From positions 16,392,639 through 16,456,638 of the forward strand of contig CM072163.1 of assembly GCA_036850595.1 (NCBI GenBank): 64,000 nucleotides of DNA. The letters are read 5' to 3'. The stretch comes from Rhyacichthys aspro (lineage: Eukaryota; Chordata; Actinopteri; Gobiiformes; Rhyacichthyidae). Every line of letters begins with the position of its first letter. Positions within the stretch are counted from its first letter, which is position 1. Position numbers and translations under genes: made by a program. Below the pieces are notes generated by a model. It was not told where the DNA came from. It was given only the letters and a program-made list of their open reading frames with translations, and did no database searches. This document shows positions 13,499-24,100 of the stretch, one piece after another.

Positions 13499-13512
13499 CT
13501 GCCATCTAGTGG
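13499..13512 (-). promoter_or_regulatory. CTCF-like site
   Basis: On the minus strand this reads CCACTAGATGGCAG, a full match to the recalled CTCF core CCASYAGRKGGCRS. A partial inverted partner CACTAGATGG lies at about 13375. This is a sequence match only, and such motifs also occur by chance and inside repeats. Confidence 0.35.
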
Positions 13513-15010
13513 AAAATAAAACTACTTTTGGCATCTCCAAATAAGATATCAGTGCTATGGAATTTTTCATATTGATACATCAGCGTTGTTATTATTTGTT
13601 TTTATGATAGTCAGTAATGAACTAAACAGTGACTAAATCCTAAAACCTCTTTCTAACAGGTTTCAACATAGGTTTGAAAAGTCTCTTGGATGAGAAATGA
13701 AACATCATCACAAAAACACATCCAGATGCCTTTCTTGAAACCTTTTCTTGAACATGTCCTGGATGACTGAGAACCTCTACAGACATCTCCAACAAGACAT
13801 ACAACTTTAATTAACCAACTTAACCCTTTATACTTGCTTTGAAGTGTTTTAATGTCCCTTACAGGAGTGAAATATCTTAATATAATTACTTTAAAATGTA
13901 ATTGAGTGAGAAGTGTGTGAAGAAATACATTTAAAGATTTCAAAAGAGTAGTGCATGGATGCAATCATGGTGTAAAAAACTAAAACAGTGCACTTGTAGG
14001 TGAAGATGGATCGCTGAGACATTTATCCTGAAATGGATGATATTGTTTGATGAGAGTGAGCAGACTCTTTAGAAGCAAATGCACGCAGACTGCTATTAGG
14101 AAGGCATCTGCATGGTTTTCAAGCGCTGCAGCTGAGTCATATATGGCTTTGAAGTCAATGATCCATCCAGTAATTCTGACCATTCTGGCCTAAGTGTGGC
14201 GGTTTGGTGCATTTTGTTATTTTTCAGAAATGAAAAAGGCTTTGTTGTCAATTTACTAAGGTCATGAGGGCACTTGAGAAGCAACGTGAAAGTGTCTGGT
14301 CAGGTCTTTTATTGTTAAAGTTGTTCTATTAGACACAACCTGAGTCACAATCAGACAGTGAAATACATATAGATTATTGTACTCTTTGTTTTGGGGATTA
14401 AAAAACACTAACATTTGTGTGTATATAGTCAACTTGGCTCTTATTGTATTATTCTGTCATTTTCTTTTGGGGACATACACATTTATACACAGTTATATAT
14501 GTAGCTGGAAGAAGTAATGGACATTGACCTAGCTCCATGTGGTACTTTGATGTGTTTACAAGTTTTTATCAGTGTTCTGGTCCATCTTTGAAAAACAGAC
14601 AAAATATTTCCTTTTGAATTCATGTAAAAATAGCGAAGTCCAGTTATATGTGCTGGCAATGTGGTGAAATAAAAGGCCATCTTAATGGAGAGACAAGAGG
14701 CTGAGATACACTTATGTCCTGATGGAACAGACAGAGACACACTCTCATAGACTCCCTAAATCCATTATGGCTTTAGACATCAAAGCTGATATTGGGGTTT
14801 TCAGCATTCTCTGAAAATAGACAGTGTTGCTCCATGTTTGCTGAGCAAATGTAATGCCTGGTGTAATGTGCACTGCTCTTCTCACTGCTGTGTTTCTTCA
14901 TATTTTTCAACATTTAGTCCTTTGTGGAATTCTGTGTTTCATCTTTTTCTTGAGATCTCTGTGGCAAATCGTCATGGGCCTGAATATCTCTTTTCTGTCT
15001 TGTTTTTCAG

Positions 15011-15184
15011 GTGGGATCTTTGAACAAACCGACGGACCTGTTTCACTTGTTAGCGCTGAGGAGCTTGCCTTTAAATTTGCTGTCAATAACATTAACAGAA
15101 ATAGGACTTTATTGCCAAACACAACGTTAACATATGACATACAGAGGATTAATATCTACGACAGTTTTGAGGCGTCAAGAAAAG
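15011..15184 (+). CDS. grik3: grik3-like exon 2: start of amino-terminal domain
   Basis: The exon is 174 bp, with acceptor TTTTTCAG and donor GTAGGT; it is entered and left in phase 1. It encodes GGIFEQTDGPVSLVSAEELAF then KFAVNNINRNRTLLPNTTLT, ending at EASRK. This is the first beta-strand region of the periplasmic-binding-like amino-terminal domain. NRT and NTT are N-glycosylation sequons. The ten-residue loop between GGIFE and AEE is nearer the longer GRIK3 loop than the eight-residue loops of GRIK1/2, and DGP is shared with GRIK3. The reading frame also stays open upstream through the acceptor to an ATG at 14854. The following intron is only 160 bp (15185-15344). Confidence 0.93.
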
Positions 15185-18100
15185 GTAGGTTTCCATTTTT
15201 CTCTTTAAATCTGGACTGATGAAGGTAAACTGAAGAACATCATGACCAATTCAGGCTGCAGTTTGTCTGTTACCCTTTACTGTTTCATGTGATGCATGAT
15301 CTGCAAAAATCACTCCTCCTAAAATGCTTCTGTCTCTGGTTTAGCGTGTGACCAGCTGTCTTTAGGTGTGGTTGCAATATTTGGGCCTTCACATAGTTCC
15401 TCATCAAATGCTGTGCAGTCCATCTGCAATGCGTTGGAAGTGCCACACATCCAGGTGCGGTGGAAACACCACCCCATGGACAACAGGGACACCTTTTATG
15501 CCAATTTATATCCAGATTACTCTTCACTGAGTTATGCCATCCTGGACCTCGTGCAGTTCCTCAAGTGGAAGACAGCCACAGTAGTGTATGACGACAGCAC
15601 AGGTAAGAGAACACAATATCCTTGTAGAGGGAAGTTTGTGATGTTTGATAGTAGAATATGTTGCCCACAACAATATGGTAATAAGAATGTCTGCACTGTA
15701 TCCAGTATTGGTGACCATAAAAAGGACCACTAAAAGGGTGAAAAGCAGAAAAATTAGCAAAAATTTTACCATTATTAAAGTTGACTGAAACAATAGCCGC
15801 TTTCATGCCTTGATATTAGTAGGAATTTCTCCAAAACAATACGGCATCAGTCATTTCTCCTGAACAAGAGAAAAAGCAAAGAATCACACTGCCTTCCCCT
15901 TTTGTTCTGCACTTGGGCATTGCATAAAAAATGTGTACCAGACGAAAAGTACTCAACAAAGAGGCAAAAAGCACTGCGTGAACTAGCATAACTCAATAAA
16001 AATTTGGCAGATTAAATGCAGATTATTCTTGTTTTTGTTCATATATCATCAGACGTCAGACTTCCCATGTGCCTTTTCTGTCTTTCAGGTCTAATAAGGC
16101 TACAGGAGTTGATAATGGCCCCTTCCAGGTACAACATCCGGCTAAAGATCCGCCAGCTTCCCGTCGACTCCCAGGACGTCAGACCCCTTCTCAAAGAAAT
16201 GAAGAGGAGCCGGGAATTTCGCATCATCTTCGACTGCAGTCACCACATGGCCGCACAGATTCTCAAACAGGTTAGTCCCTCCGCTTGGTGAGCAATGAAA
16301 GCATGTGGTCCGTCCTTGACAGATGCCACTGACACCAGTAGAGTCTGATTAAATCTGTCGTGAGCCTGCACAATAGGAGTTGGAGTAGAGCTGCGATGAA
16401 AAAAAAAAGATTTTTGGTCTGTAGAAACTTCAAGATTTTGGAACATGTGGGACTTGGTGCTACCACCTGTCTGCACAAAACCCTTCAGAATTGGTGTAAC
16501 ATAAAGATGTCCCAGAAGAAAGCAACAAATCTAGATCCTTTTTCTAACTAGCTCACGCCACTCTAATGTCAAGGCCATGTTGTCTAAATATAGTTTATAA
16601 TTTGGAAAATGCATATTACAAACTGTGAGGCAGTAAAAATGTTTTTATGCAATACACAATTTAATAAAACAATACTGCCATGATGAAGACACAATTTGCG
16701 AGCTAGAAAGTCAGGCACCTCATTTTACCACAGGATTACAAGATATGTTTCCACTAGCAAGTGTTGATGCAACTTCTTCATGAGGACCATGTAAATGCAG
16801 CATTTGTTTTACCCAAACTGAAGGCTGATACATACTCCACAAGAACAGAGAAATATGAAGAACAAAGTTAGTTCTGACAGGACATTTTGTACTTCATGAG
16901 ACACTCAAGTGCAGAGCTCCTTGCTTTTCCGCATTAACTTCAAATTTATGAGAGGTCACACAACAGTTCTCGGACATCCACAAGAAAAAAGTTCTGCCCA
17001 GACAATGTGTCAAGAACAAGCTGCAAGAACTCCCAAACCAGGGCTGCAAGTACAAAATGACGTCATTTTGTTCTTGCAGCCCTGGAAGAGAGAACAAATT
17101 TCTCTGTTCTTGCGGAGTATTTATCAGCCTTAAGAAGGGGACACCGTTCCCACTCCATGTTAAAGCAAACTTTTGAATATGGTTGAGAAGGGGTTTTCGT
17201 TCTGTTGTCGTGTCAAGACAAAGCTATGGTCTGCTGGTGACCCACAGCGAGTGGAACAACAATGGAAAATACTCTGCTGTGATAAAGAATAACTTGCAAA
17301 ACAAGCATAAATCCATACTGAGGCTTTAGGGTTTATCAGTGCTGCTCCAGAATGTGGAATATCATATACAAGTGCACATTTTGGAACATGCTCACTCGAT
17401 CTTATTATAAATGCTTTGAAGATTTTATTTTCCTCTTCTCTCAATCACCCAATCTCATATAATAAAAAAAAAAAAAAAACACTCCATAAAATATTATTAC
17501 CCCCTAAAACACAAAACGGTTTCAGAAAGGTTGGTTTTACAAACTGCTAAATGTCCTTCAGCATAATGTATAACAAACTTTCAAACTCATGTTGGAACAG
17601 CATTGTTTTTCCTTATGCATTCATGCTACTTCTTAAGTTGTTGTTGCTGTTTTGATTGAGACACCCCTAGAGGCTAAATTTACATATTGTGTGCTTTAAA
17701 TATTTCAAACCAGTGTTTTGGTGCAAATGAGTGGCAGTCAACAAAAAGCTGTCAGTGTTGTAGCGATGCTGTGAAGTGTGTGTAGGTGTTTTGCGACTCT
17801 ATAGACGTCAGGATTGGGCCGGTGGATCCTCACTTTCGCTCTATACGCTGTCACTTTGTGTTAACATGTTTATTATATGCATCACCTTCTCCAAGACTTT
17901 CTTAGATAATCCAGGCCTCACAAGTTACTGAGATTTAAAGTGACACAAATGCGCTCATGGCTAGTCGGCACATCAGACGTGCAGAAATGAATGCCCTCTT
18001 GAGAGAAGAAGGAGTGAGAGAATCTTTGGAGGCACAAAAGCCCCGGCCATGTTTTCAGGCTGTTGAGGGTGACAGCTTTGAAAATGACAGACACAAGTAA

Positions 18101-21100
18101 ACGGCCCTGTATCAGGCCAGGGCTTAGAGTGCAGTTATTAAATTATAAATATTTATTGAGCTATTATGCAAGCAAACACCATTGTTTCTCATGAATATAT
18201 GTCAAATATATGCCATTGTATGCATGATTTCCCATAGATCACACATGTCAAACTTAAGGCCCTTTGCAAAGTTTAAAGTGGCCCTTCAATACATTTAGTA
18301 GGAGACAGTTTTGGCACTAGGTTTTAATTGGATTTGAACAGATTTTAGATAGATTTGATTTTGCTACAAAGATAAATCACATCTGTAAAAATCCAACTAC
18401 TCCCTGTTCAAATCCAATTAAAACCTGCTCAAATCCACCTAAAACCTGTTCAAATCCAACTAAAACCTGTTCAAATCCGACTAAGACCTGTTCAAATCCG
18501 ACTAAGATCTGTTCAAATCTACCTAAAATGTGTTCAAGTCCAACTAAAGCCTGTTACAATATGACTAAAAGCTACTCAAATCGGTCAAAAACCTGTTCAA
18601 ATCCATCTAAAACCTCTTCCAAACTGTCTAAAACCTTTTCAAATCCAACTAAAACCTGCTCAAATCCACCTAAAACCTGTTCAAATCCAACTAAAACCTG
18701 TTCAAATCCGACTAAGACCTGTTCAAAACTACCTAAAATGTGTTCAAGTCCAACTAAAACCTGTTACAATATGACTAAAACCTGCTCAAATCTGTCAAAA
18801 ACCTGTTCAAATCCATCTAAAACCTCTTCCAAACTGTCTAAAACCTTTTCAAATCCAACTAAAACCTGTTCAAATCCACCTAAAACCTGTTCAAATCCAA
18901 CTAAAACCTGTTCAAATCCGACTAAGACCTGTTCAAATCTACCTAAAATGTGTTCAAATCCAACTAAAACCTGTTACAATATGACTAAAACCTGCTCAAA
19001 TCTGTCAAAAACCTGTTCAAATCCATCTAAAACCTCTTCCAAACTGTCTAAAACCTTTTCAGATCAATTAATGTTAAAGATACGTTTGTAAACTCAAATG
19101 AAGATGGAATCTCACATTTAAAATTCAATAAAAGGCAAACATAACCAACTTTGGCCCCTGAAAGGATTCTTACTCTTTACATAGAGTTTGACACCACTGC
19201 CATAGATAGTTAATATAGATGGATAGCATACTGTATTTCTGTCATTTGATGAAAAAAAAAATCCTGTTACCTTAACTCTAACCCATGTAATGGTTATTGA
19301 AACATCTGGTTATTGGAAGTTGCATGTTCTTGGATTGCAATTGCACAACTCACACTCACCCTTATGAGCACACGAACAGCTACAGTAGCCATGCTATTGA
19401 ATCACATACTAATGTGATCATTAAAATAGGCTCACTGTCCCCTTTTTCTCGTGCCACATTGTGTCCTTGGATAATTCCTTTTGTCGTGTCACGATCCTCA
19501 ACCTGACAGCCTCACCTGCTCTCCACATGCCTCTGTCAGATTATATTCTGCCCTCACACTGAAGAGGGGAGGTTGTCTTTAAAACGCCCTTTGGTAACCT
19601 TTCCGCGGCTATACTTGCAACCCCTCTGTTGATAAAATGCGTACACGTTCACATAAAGACATTAATTTGTGAACAAGCAACAAGGGTCATTAGTTCTGTG
19701 TATAGTGTCGTCTTTAACAGCATCCGTCCAACTAAACTTACTTAGCGTTACTATCTTTTTGTTATCTTTTTTGCTTTGCTTTTGCTTTCCACATTTTGCA
19801 CACACAGAGCTACTTTGCAACTATTTAGCTCCAGTCCTTTTTACAAAACCTTATTTTGCCAGTGCATTTACATGGAAAATAAATCAGTTCAGAACATGTA
19901 TACACAGAAAGCAGCCATAAACAAAAACAGTTGATTCTTGTGAGGTAATCTTAACCTCTGTTGATAACGCACCTCTCAGGAACTGTGGTTGTAATCTTTG
20001 CTGAAAAGAGTACCAAAGTTTGAGGTCAGGGCTTAATTTGAGCCACAGGATCCGGGAACTTTCTTATTCTTTTTTTTTGTTTGCTTGAATCTGGCAACTC
20101 TGCAGCAAAACTTATGCCTGAGCTCAAATTCGATCCCTGGTACCCTGCTCCTTAGCTAAGCATTCTGTTACAGTCTACAAAGTTTAACTGTAAGTAAACG
20201 CCTTGTGAAATTGTTGACAAAAAAAGCAAACTTTTTTTTAACCCTTACACATTTCAACCCTAACACAAACTTTCAGTGTCGCTCATTTGGCTTGACGTCT
20301 ACCAGTGCAGCTTTGGGTATTTGCCTGCACATAAGTACTGCATCTTATTTACATAACCTTTTTTTTTTTTTAAACGACAGATGGTACAATTAAATGGGAA
20401 GCCGAGGCGCCATGGGAACGCGGTGCCTTTGAATGTAGATCAAGTGAAACAAGTGGCAGTAATGGAGTGCTCCGATATGAGGCAGAGATTACCCAGCTCT
20501 TTTGATTGAAGGCTCTCTCCTCTGCTAAAAAAAAAAAAACATGTCACACCCATGAGCCATTGCAAACCATTTAAATGCATAGAAAAGCTTTGAGTACTAT
20601 TCCTACACTTTAATCCTGTGTTTCACATTTGGTACAGAAAATCAGAGAAAGATATAGCTCTCAAAATGAAGACTATAGGTATGATTATCTAAATTTCACC
20701 ACTGCCTTAGTGAGTCAGATGCGTGAAATAGCTTATTGGGTTAAACCAGAATTTACCAGAATTTGTGACATTACAAAATGTTTGAAGAGATTATGGAGCT
20801 CTGTGGATTTCAATCTGCCACAACTATCTGGCAACCCCAATATAAATTACATGCTGACCAAATCAGAATAAGCTAAACGTCATCAGGTATATTTCATTAG
20901 TCATGTCTCCATAATAGTTAAAGTTAATGTGTAATAAAAATAAATAAATAAATATGTTGGATAAAGAAAAAAAATAAATAAATCAGTGTTTTTATTTACT
21001 GAGAAGTAAATGTATGTGAGGTTTTAGTTGGATTTTGCATTAGCCTAAAAAAAACGTTTTTAACTGATAACTAGTCCTTATGTTCTTATATTAAACTGGT

Positions 21101-24100
21101 GCAAATTTGGTTTGTTTTTTTGCTGGCGGTATGGGTCATACCTACAACTGCAGGACTCTTCTCTCAATCAAATACTAGTGTTATATTCAGAAAATTAATT
21201 CACTACAAATATGTCTTTGTGGGGTTTTGGACTTGGACAGTTGTGAGTGTGACATGATCAAAAACCTTACAGCTTGTCCTTTAACTTTAAGATAAAAAAT
21301 GAAGGATGAGGAAAAGCATTTGTTACTTAATTCAGCAAATTCTGGTGTTTCCACAAATTATTTTTAACACAAAAATTCAGAACAAACAGGTTCAAAACAG
21401 GCTGGTTACTGTGACTGTGCTGCCCTTTCCTCCTTATTCTTTCTACCTTCATTTAAACAGCTCTTGTGTGTCACTTGTGTCTCCCTTCTCTTATAGGCCC
21501 AGACCATGGGGATGATGACAGAGTATTACCACTACATCTTCACCACTCTGGTAATGTACCACACTTGTTAATGCAAATAGACTCTTGTTTGTTCCCATCT
21601 TCCTACTGCCTCAGTTTTTGATGAATAGTGGCTAATTGCCTGTGGGGTTTGGATTCTGCCCATAATATCCATTTTGTTTGACAAGCTGGAGGCATAATGG
21701 AGCCTTCAGTGTGCTATACAGTAAACACCTCGCTGTATAGTAAAAGCTTTGAGGCGGCAGCAGGGAAAAACCTAAGAGGAACAACCAAATGTGACTTCTA
21801 ATTTTGAACTAAGCCTGAAATGAGTCCTCGTGAGTCATTTACAGTTAAACTCAATCAGAGAGCTTATTTTTGAATGAGCTGACTCGCTTATAAATGGCAC
21901 TTTCTATATCTATGAACAAACCCAATGGAAATAGTTACAAAAATTTGGTGAAATTTAAAAATTTAAATATCAATCATCATCAATTTTGTCCATCCTAAGC
22001 CTTAAGCAAGATTGTGATCAAAGAAGAAACAAGGATGTGCTTCCCCCTGAGCAGTGTTCAGTTTGTCCAGTCTTAGAGCTGTGGAAACAGGAGCGATGAA
22101 GGTGTATTTTTGTTCAAGATGCAAGGAAAATGTAGAGAGCATTGTAGACAATTGAAAACATGGTGTCAGTACAACACTATAGAACTTTTCACCTCGAAAT
22201 ATGGACCCTAAAAATCATCGAAATAAAACCTCAAATTCATTTTTATTGTTTCTTTATCATGTCAACACACATTTCCATTACTTAGCCTATGTCTCCGTTA
22301 GTCATTCAGTTGTTATCAATCTAGTGCTGCTTCAAACAATGTGCTACATTTCATTTTACACAATGCATCTTTAATAAATATTTATGTTTAAGTGCAGGAA
22401 CCCTCTAGATAACTTAGATGTGGAATTTTGGGAATTTTCTATGTTCAAATTTGCCCATTAACATTGTCTATGCCATATTTGTTGCACTGAATAATAAAAC
22501 ATCAATACGCCTATAATATTTATGATTAATAATCGTGAAGAATAGATGTTTTTGGCCACTCTTCATTCATTTCCATTTGTATTGTTCGATGTGGTCCCTG
22601 TGCTAAACCCAACAGTGGGGTCGGGGGGGCTGCCGCTGCTCTTGACTGTGGCCAGACACATTGAGGGGTATGAGGAGCAGCGTGTTGTGTGCTGTTCCCT
22701 TCACTCTGTGTTATTGTCTCTGTTTGTGCCTCTCACACACACTGTGTCTCTCTGGACGCGGCCAGTCTGTTGTGATAATGCGATATGACATGGAGGTCCG
22801 GGCATGATGTGTGTCATCTGTCACGCCTGACAGCATGGCGATGATATTGTTCTGCCATGTTGCTATTGAACGGCTATTGTTTTAATAGAAATACACCAAC
22901 TCCTGTGTGCTGCCATTTTATGTTTTCCGCAGCTCTATATTTGGAGCAAATGGAAAATTCACTCAAGGATTAGCTTTAAAACATGAATTGGGTGTAATTT
23001 CTTCTGCAGGAGTGCTATCTTTCGCATGAGGGCAGACTATCTTTATAGAATCTGAGAGTGAATTTATCTTAAGCTGCTATACGCCGACACGTTGATAGAC
23101 ACGCCATTAAGGAGATTACACCTGGCGGCTTGATTTGATCCAAAATGATGAATACTTGCATCATATACACTGCAACACAATTTCCTCTCGATAGAATTTA
23201 CTGATGTCTGTGTTTTATCTTGTGAGCGGAGGTAAATGCCGACTTATTAGAGCGTGAAAAGGCAACAGCACAGGGGTATGGGGTAATAACTTCCATGTCC
23301 TTTGAAATGACTCTGTCATCGCTCTCTTGCTGAACCATCCTCCACAACTATCTAGAAGGATGAGAACTTTATGTATGCATATATGTTCATACTGAGTGAA
23401 GATTTCACATTAAAGCGGTTGTAAGGTTGGGCTGCATTTGTGTACAAAGCATTGCTGCAGAAATTGAACTTATAATTGGAACAAGTAGCTTTTCTAACAT
23501 TCTGAAATGCATTATAGGAGTAAGAATGTTGCAAAAGACAAGCAACATTTTTTCAGCAAATAATTCTGTCCCAGTTAGTTTGTATTCTTAGCTTCAAAGC
23601 AGAGACTTGTAACCTGATCTACTTTACTAAGCATCTCCAAATGTCACATAGAACAACAGTGATTTACTTTGATCTCGCCAAAAAGAGACTACTGTACTGC
23701 ATTGTAGCAGAGAAACAATAAAAAAGAAGAAATATTTCAGTGACTGGCGGCGCGCGTTCTTTAGTAAGTGTCTTACACGCTCCTGTTCCCTCCACACTAA
23801 CCCCACAGGGTGCTAATGAAATATCTATGTTCATCCAAATGTCTTTTCCAAGCCCCCGGCCCACTGTGACACGACATGTGTCAACATGTGACTTCACACT
23901 TCAGCTACAATAGCTGCCCCAGAAATTACAGCGGCTCAAATTGAATTGCTTTTTGCTTAGAAGTTGCCAAGGGAATGCAAGTGTTGAATTATTCATATGA
24001 TGCAACAGAGTTCTTGTTTGATTTTCTGCTTAATATTTGGAGATATAAACAGAGATCTTCACGAATAAAAAAAAAATTGGATCAGTATGTTTTTTTAGTG

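Larger units (their letters stand above)
1..15010 (+). other. presumed intron 1 of the kainate receptor gene (or 5' flank)
   Basis: I found no receptor exon here. Exon 2 begins at 15011 with a phase-1 acceptor, so a signal-peptide exon must lie upstream, presumably outside the window. The stretch holds a 23-bp repeat terminus (1658-1680), a small MITE (3391-3638), a CpG-rich block (8816-9050), a degenerate inverted-repeat element (9767-9993), a TTAA-flanked transposon with decayed exons (10079-10988) and a CTCF-like site (13499-13512). Between these I see only AT-rich non-coding DNA. Open frames of 130-174 codons occur (for example 889-1377 and 5940-6464 minus), but none shows a recognisable domain or splice context. 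Confidence 0.65.
18240..19199. mobile_element. hAT-like non-autonomous transposon with 8-bp target duplication
   Basis: The direct repeat CCATAGAT flanks the element at 18232-18239 and 19200-19207. The left end reads CACACATGTCAAACTTAAGG and the right, in reverse complement, CAGTGGTGTCAAACTCT, sharing CA...TGTCAAACT. Eight-base duplications and CAGTGGTGTCAAAC-type ends are typical of hAT elements. Subterminal GGCCC/GGCCCC motifs also occur in inverted orientation. About 680 of its 960 bp is a 21-bp tandem array, and no transposase is present. Confidence 0.75.
16271..21496 (+). other. intron 4 (5.2 kb)
   Basis: It holds a long inverted-repeat element (16821-17131), a hAT-like element packed with a 21-bp minisatellite (18240-19199) and (AAAT)n runs near 20936-20983. 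A poly-A tract lies near 17465. The remaining sequence is AT-rich, with no frame resembling a known protein. Confidence 0.85.

Noticed and set aside
14838..15023. candidate first exon of the receptor immediately upstream of exon 2
   Set aside because: A strong acceptor (pyrimidine tract plus CAG) separates it from exon 2 and family genes have a distant exon 1; kept only as a low-interest finding.
18528..19091. 187-codon cysteine-rich open frame
   Set aside because: It is the 21-bp minisatellite read in one frame; the unit length is divisible by three, so openness is automatic. No start context or splice sites.
20110..20160. possible tRNA-like B box (ATTCGATCCC)
   Set aside because: No A box at suitable spacing and no cloverleaf could be drawn.
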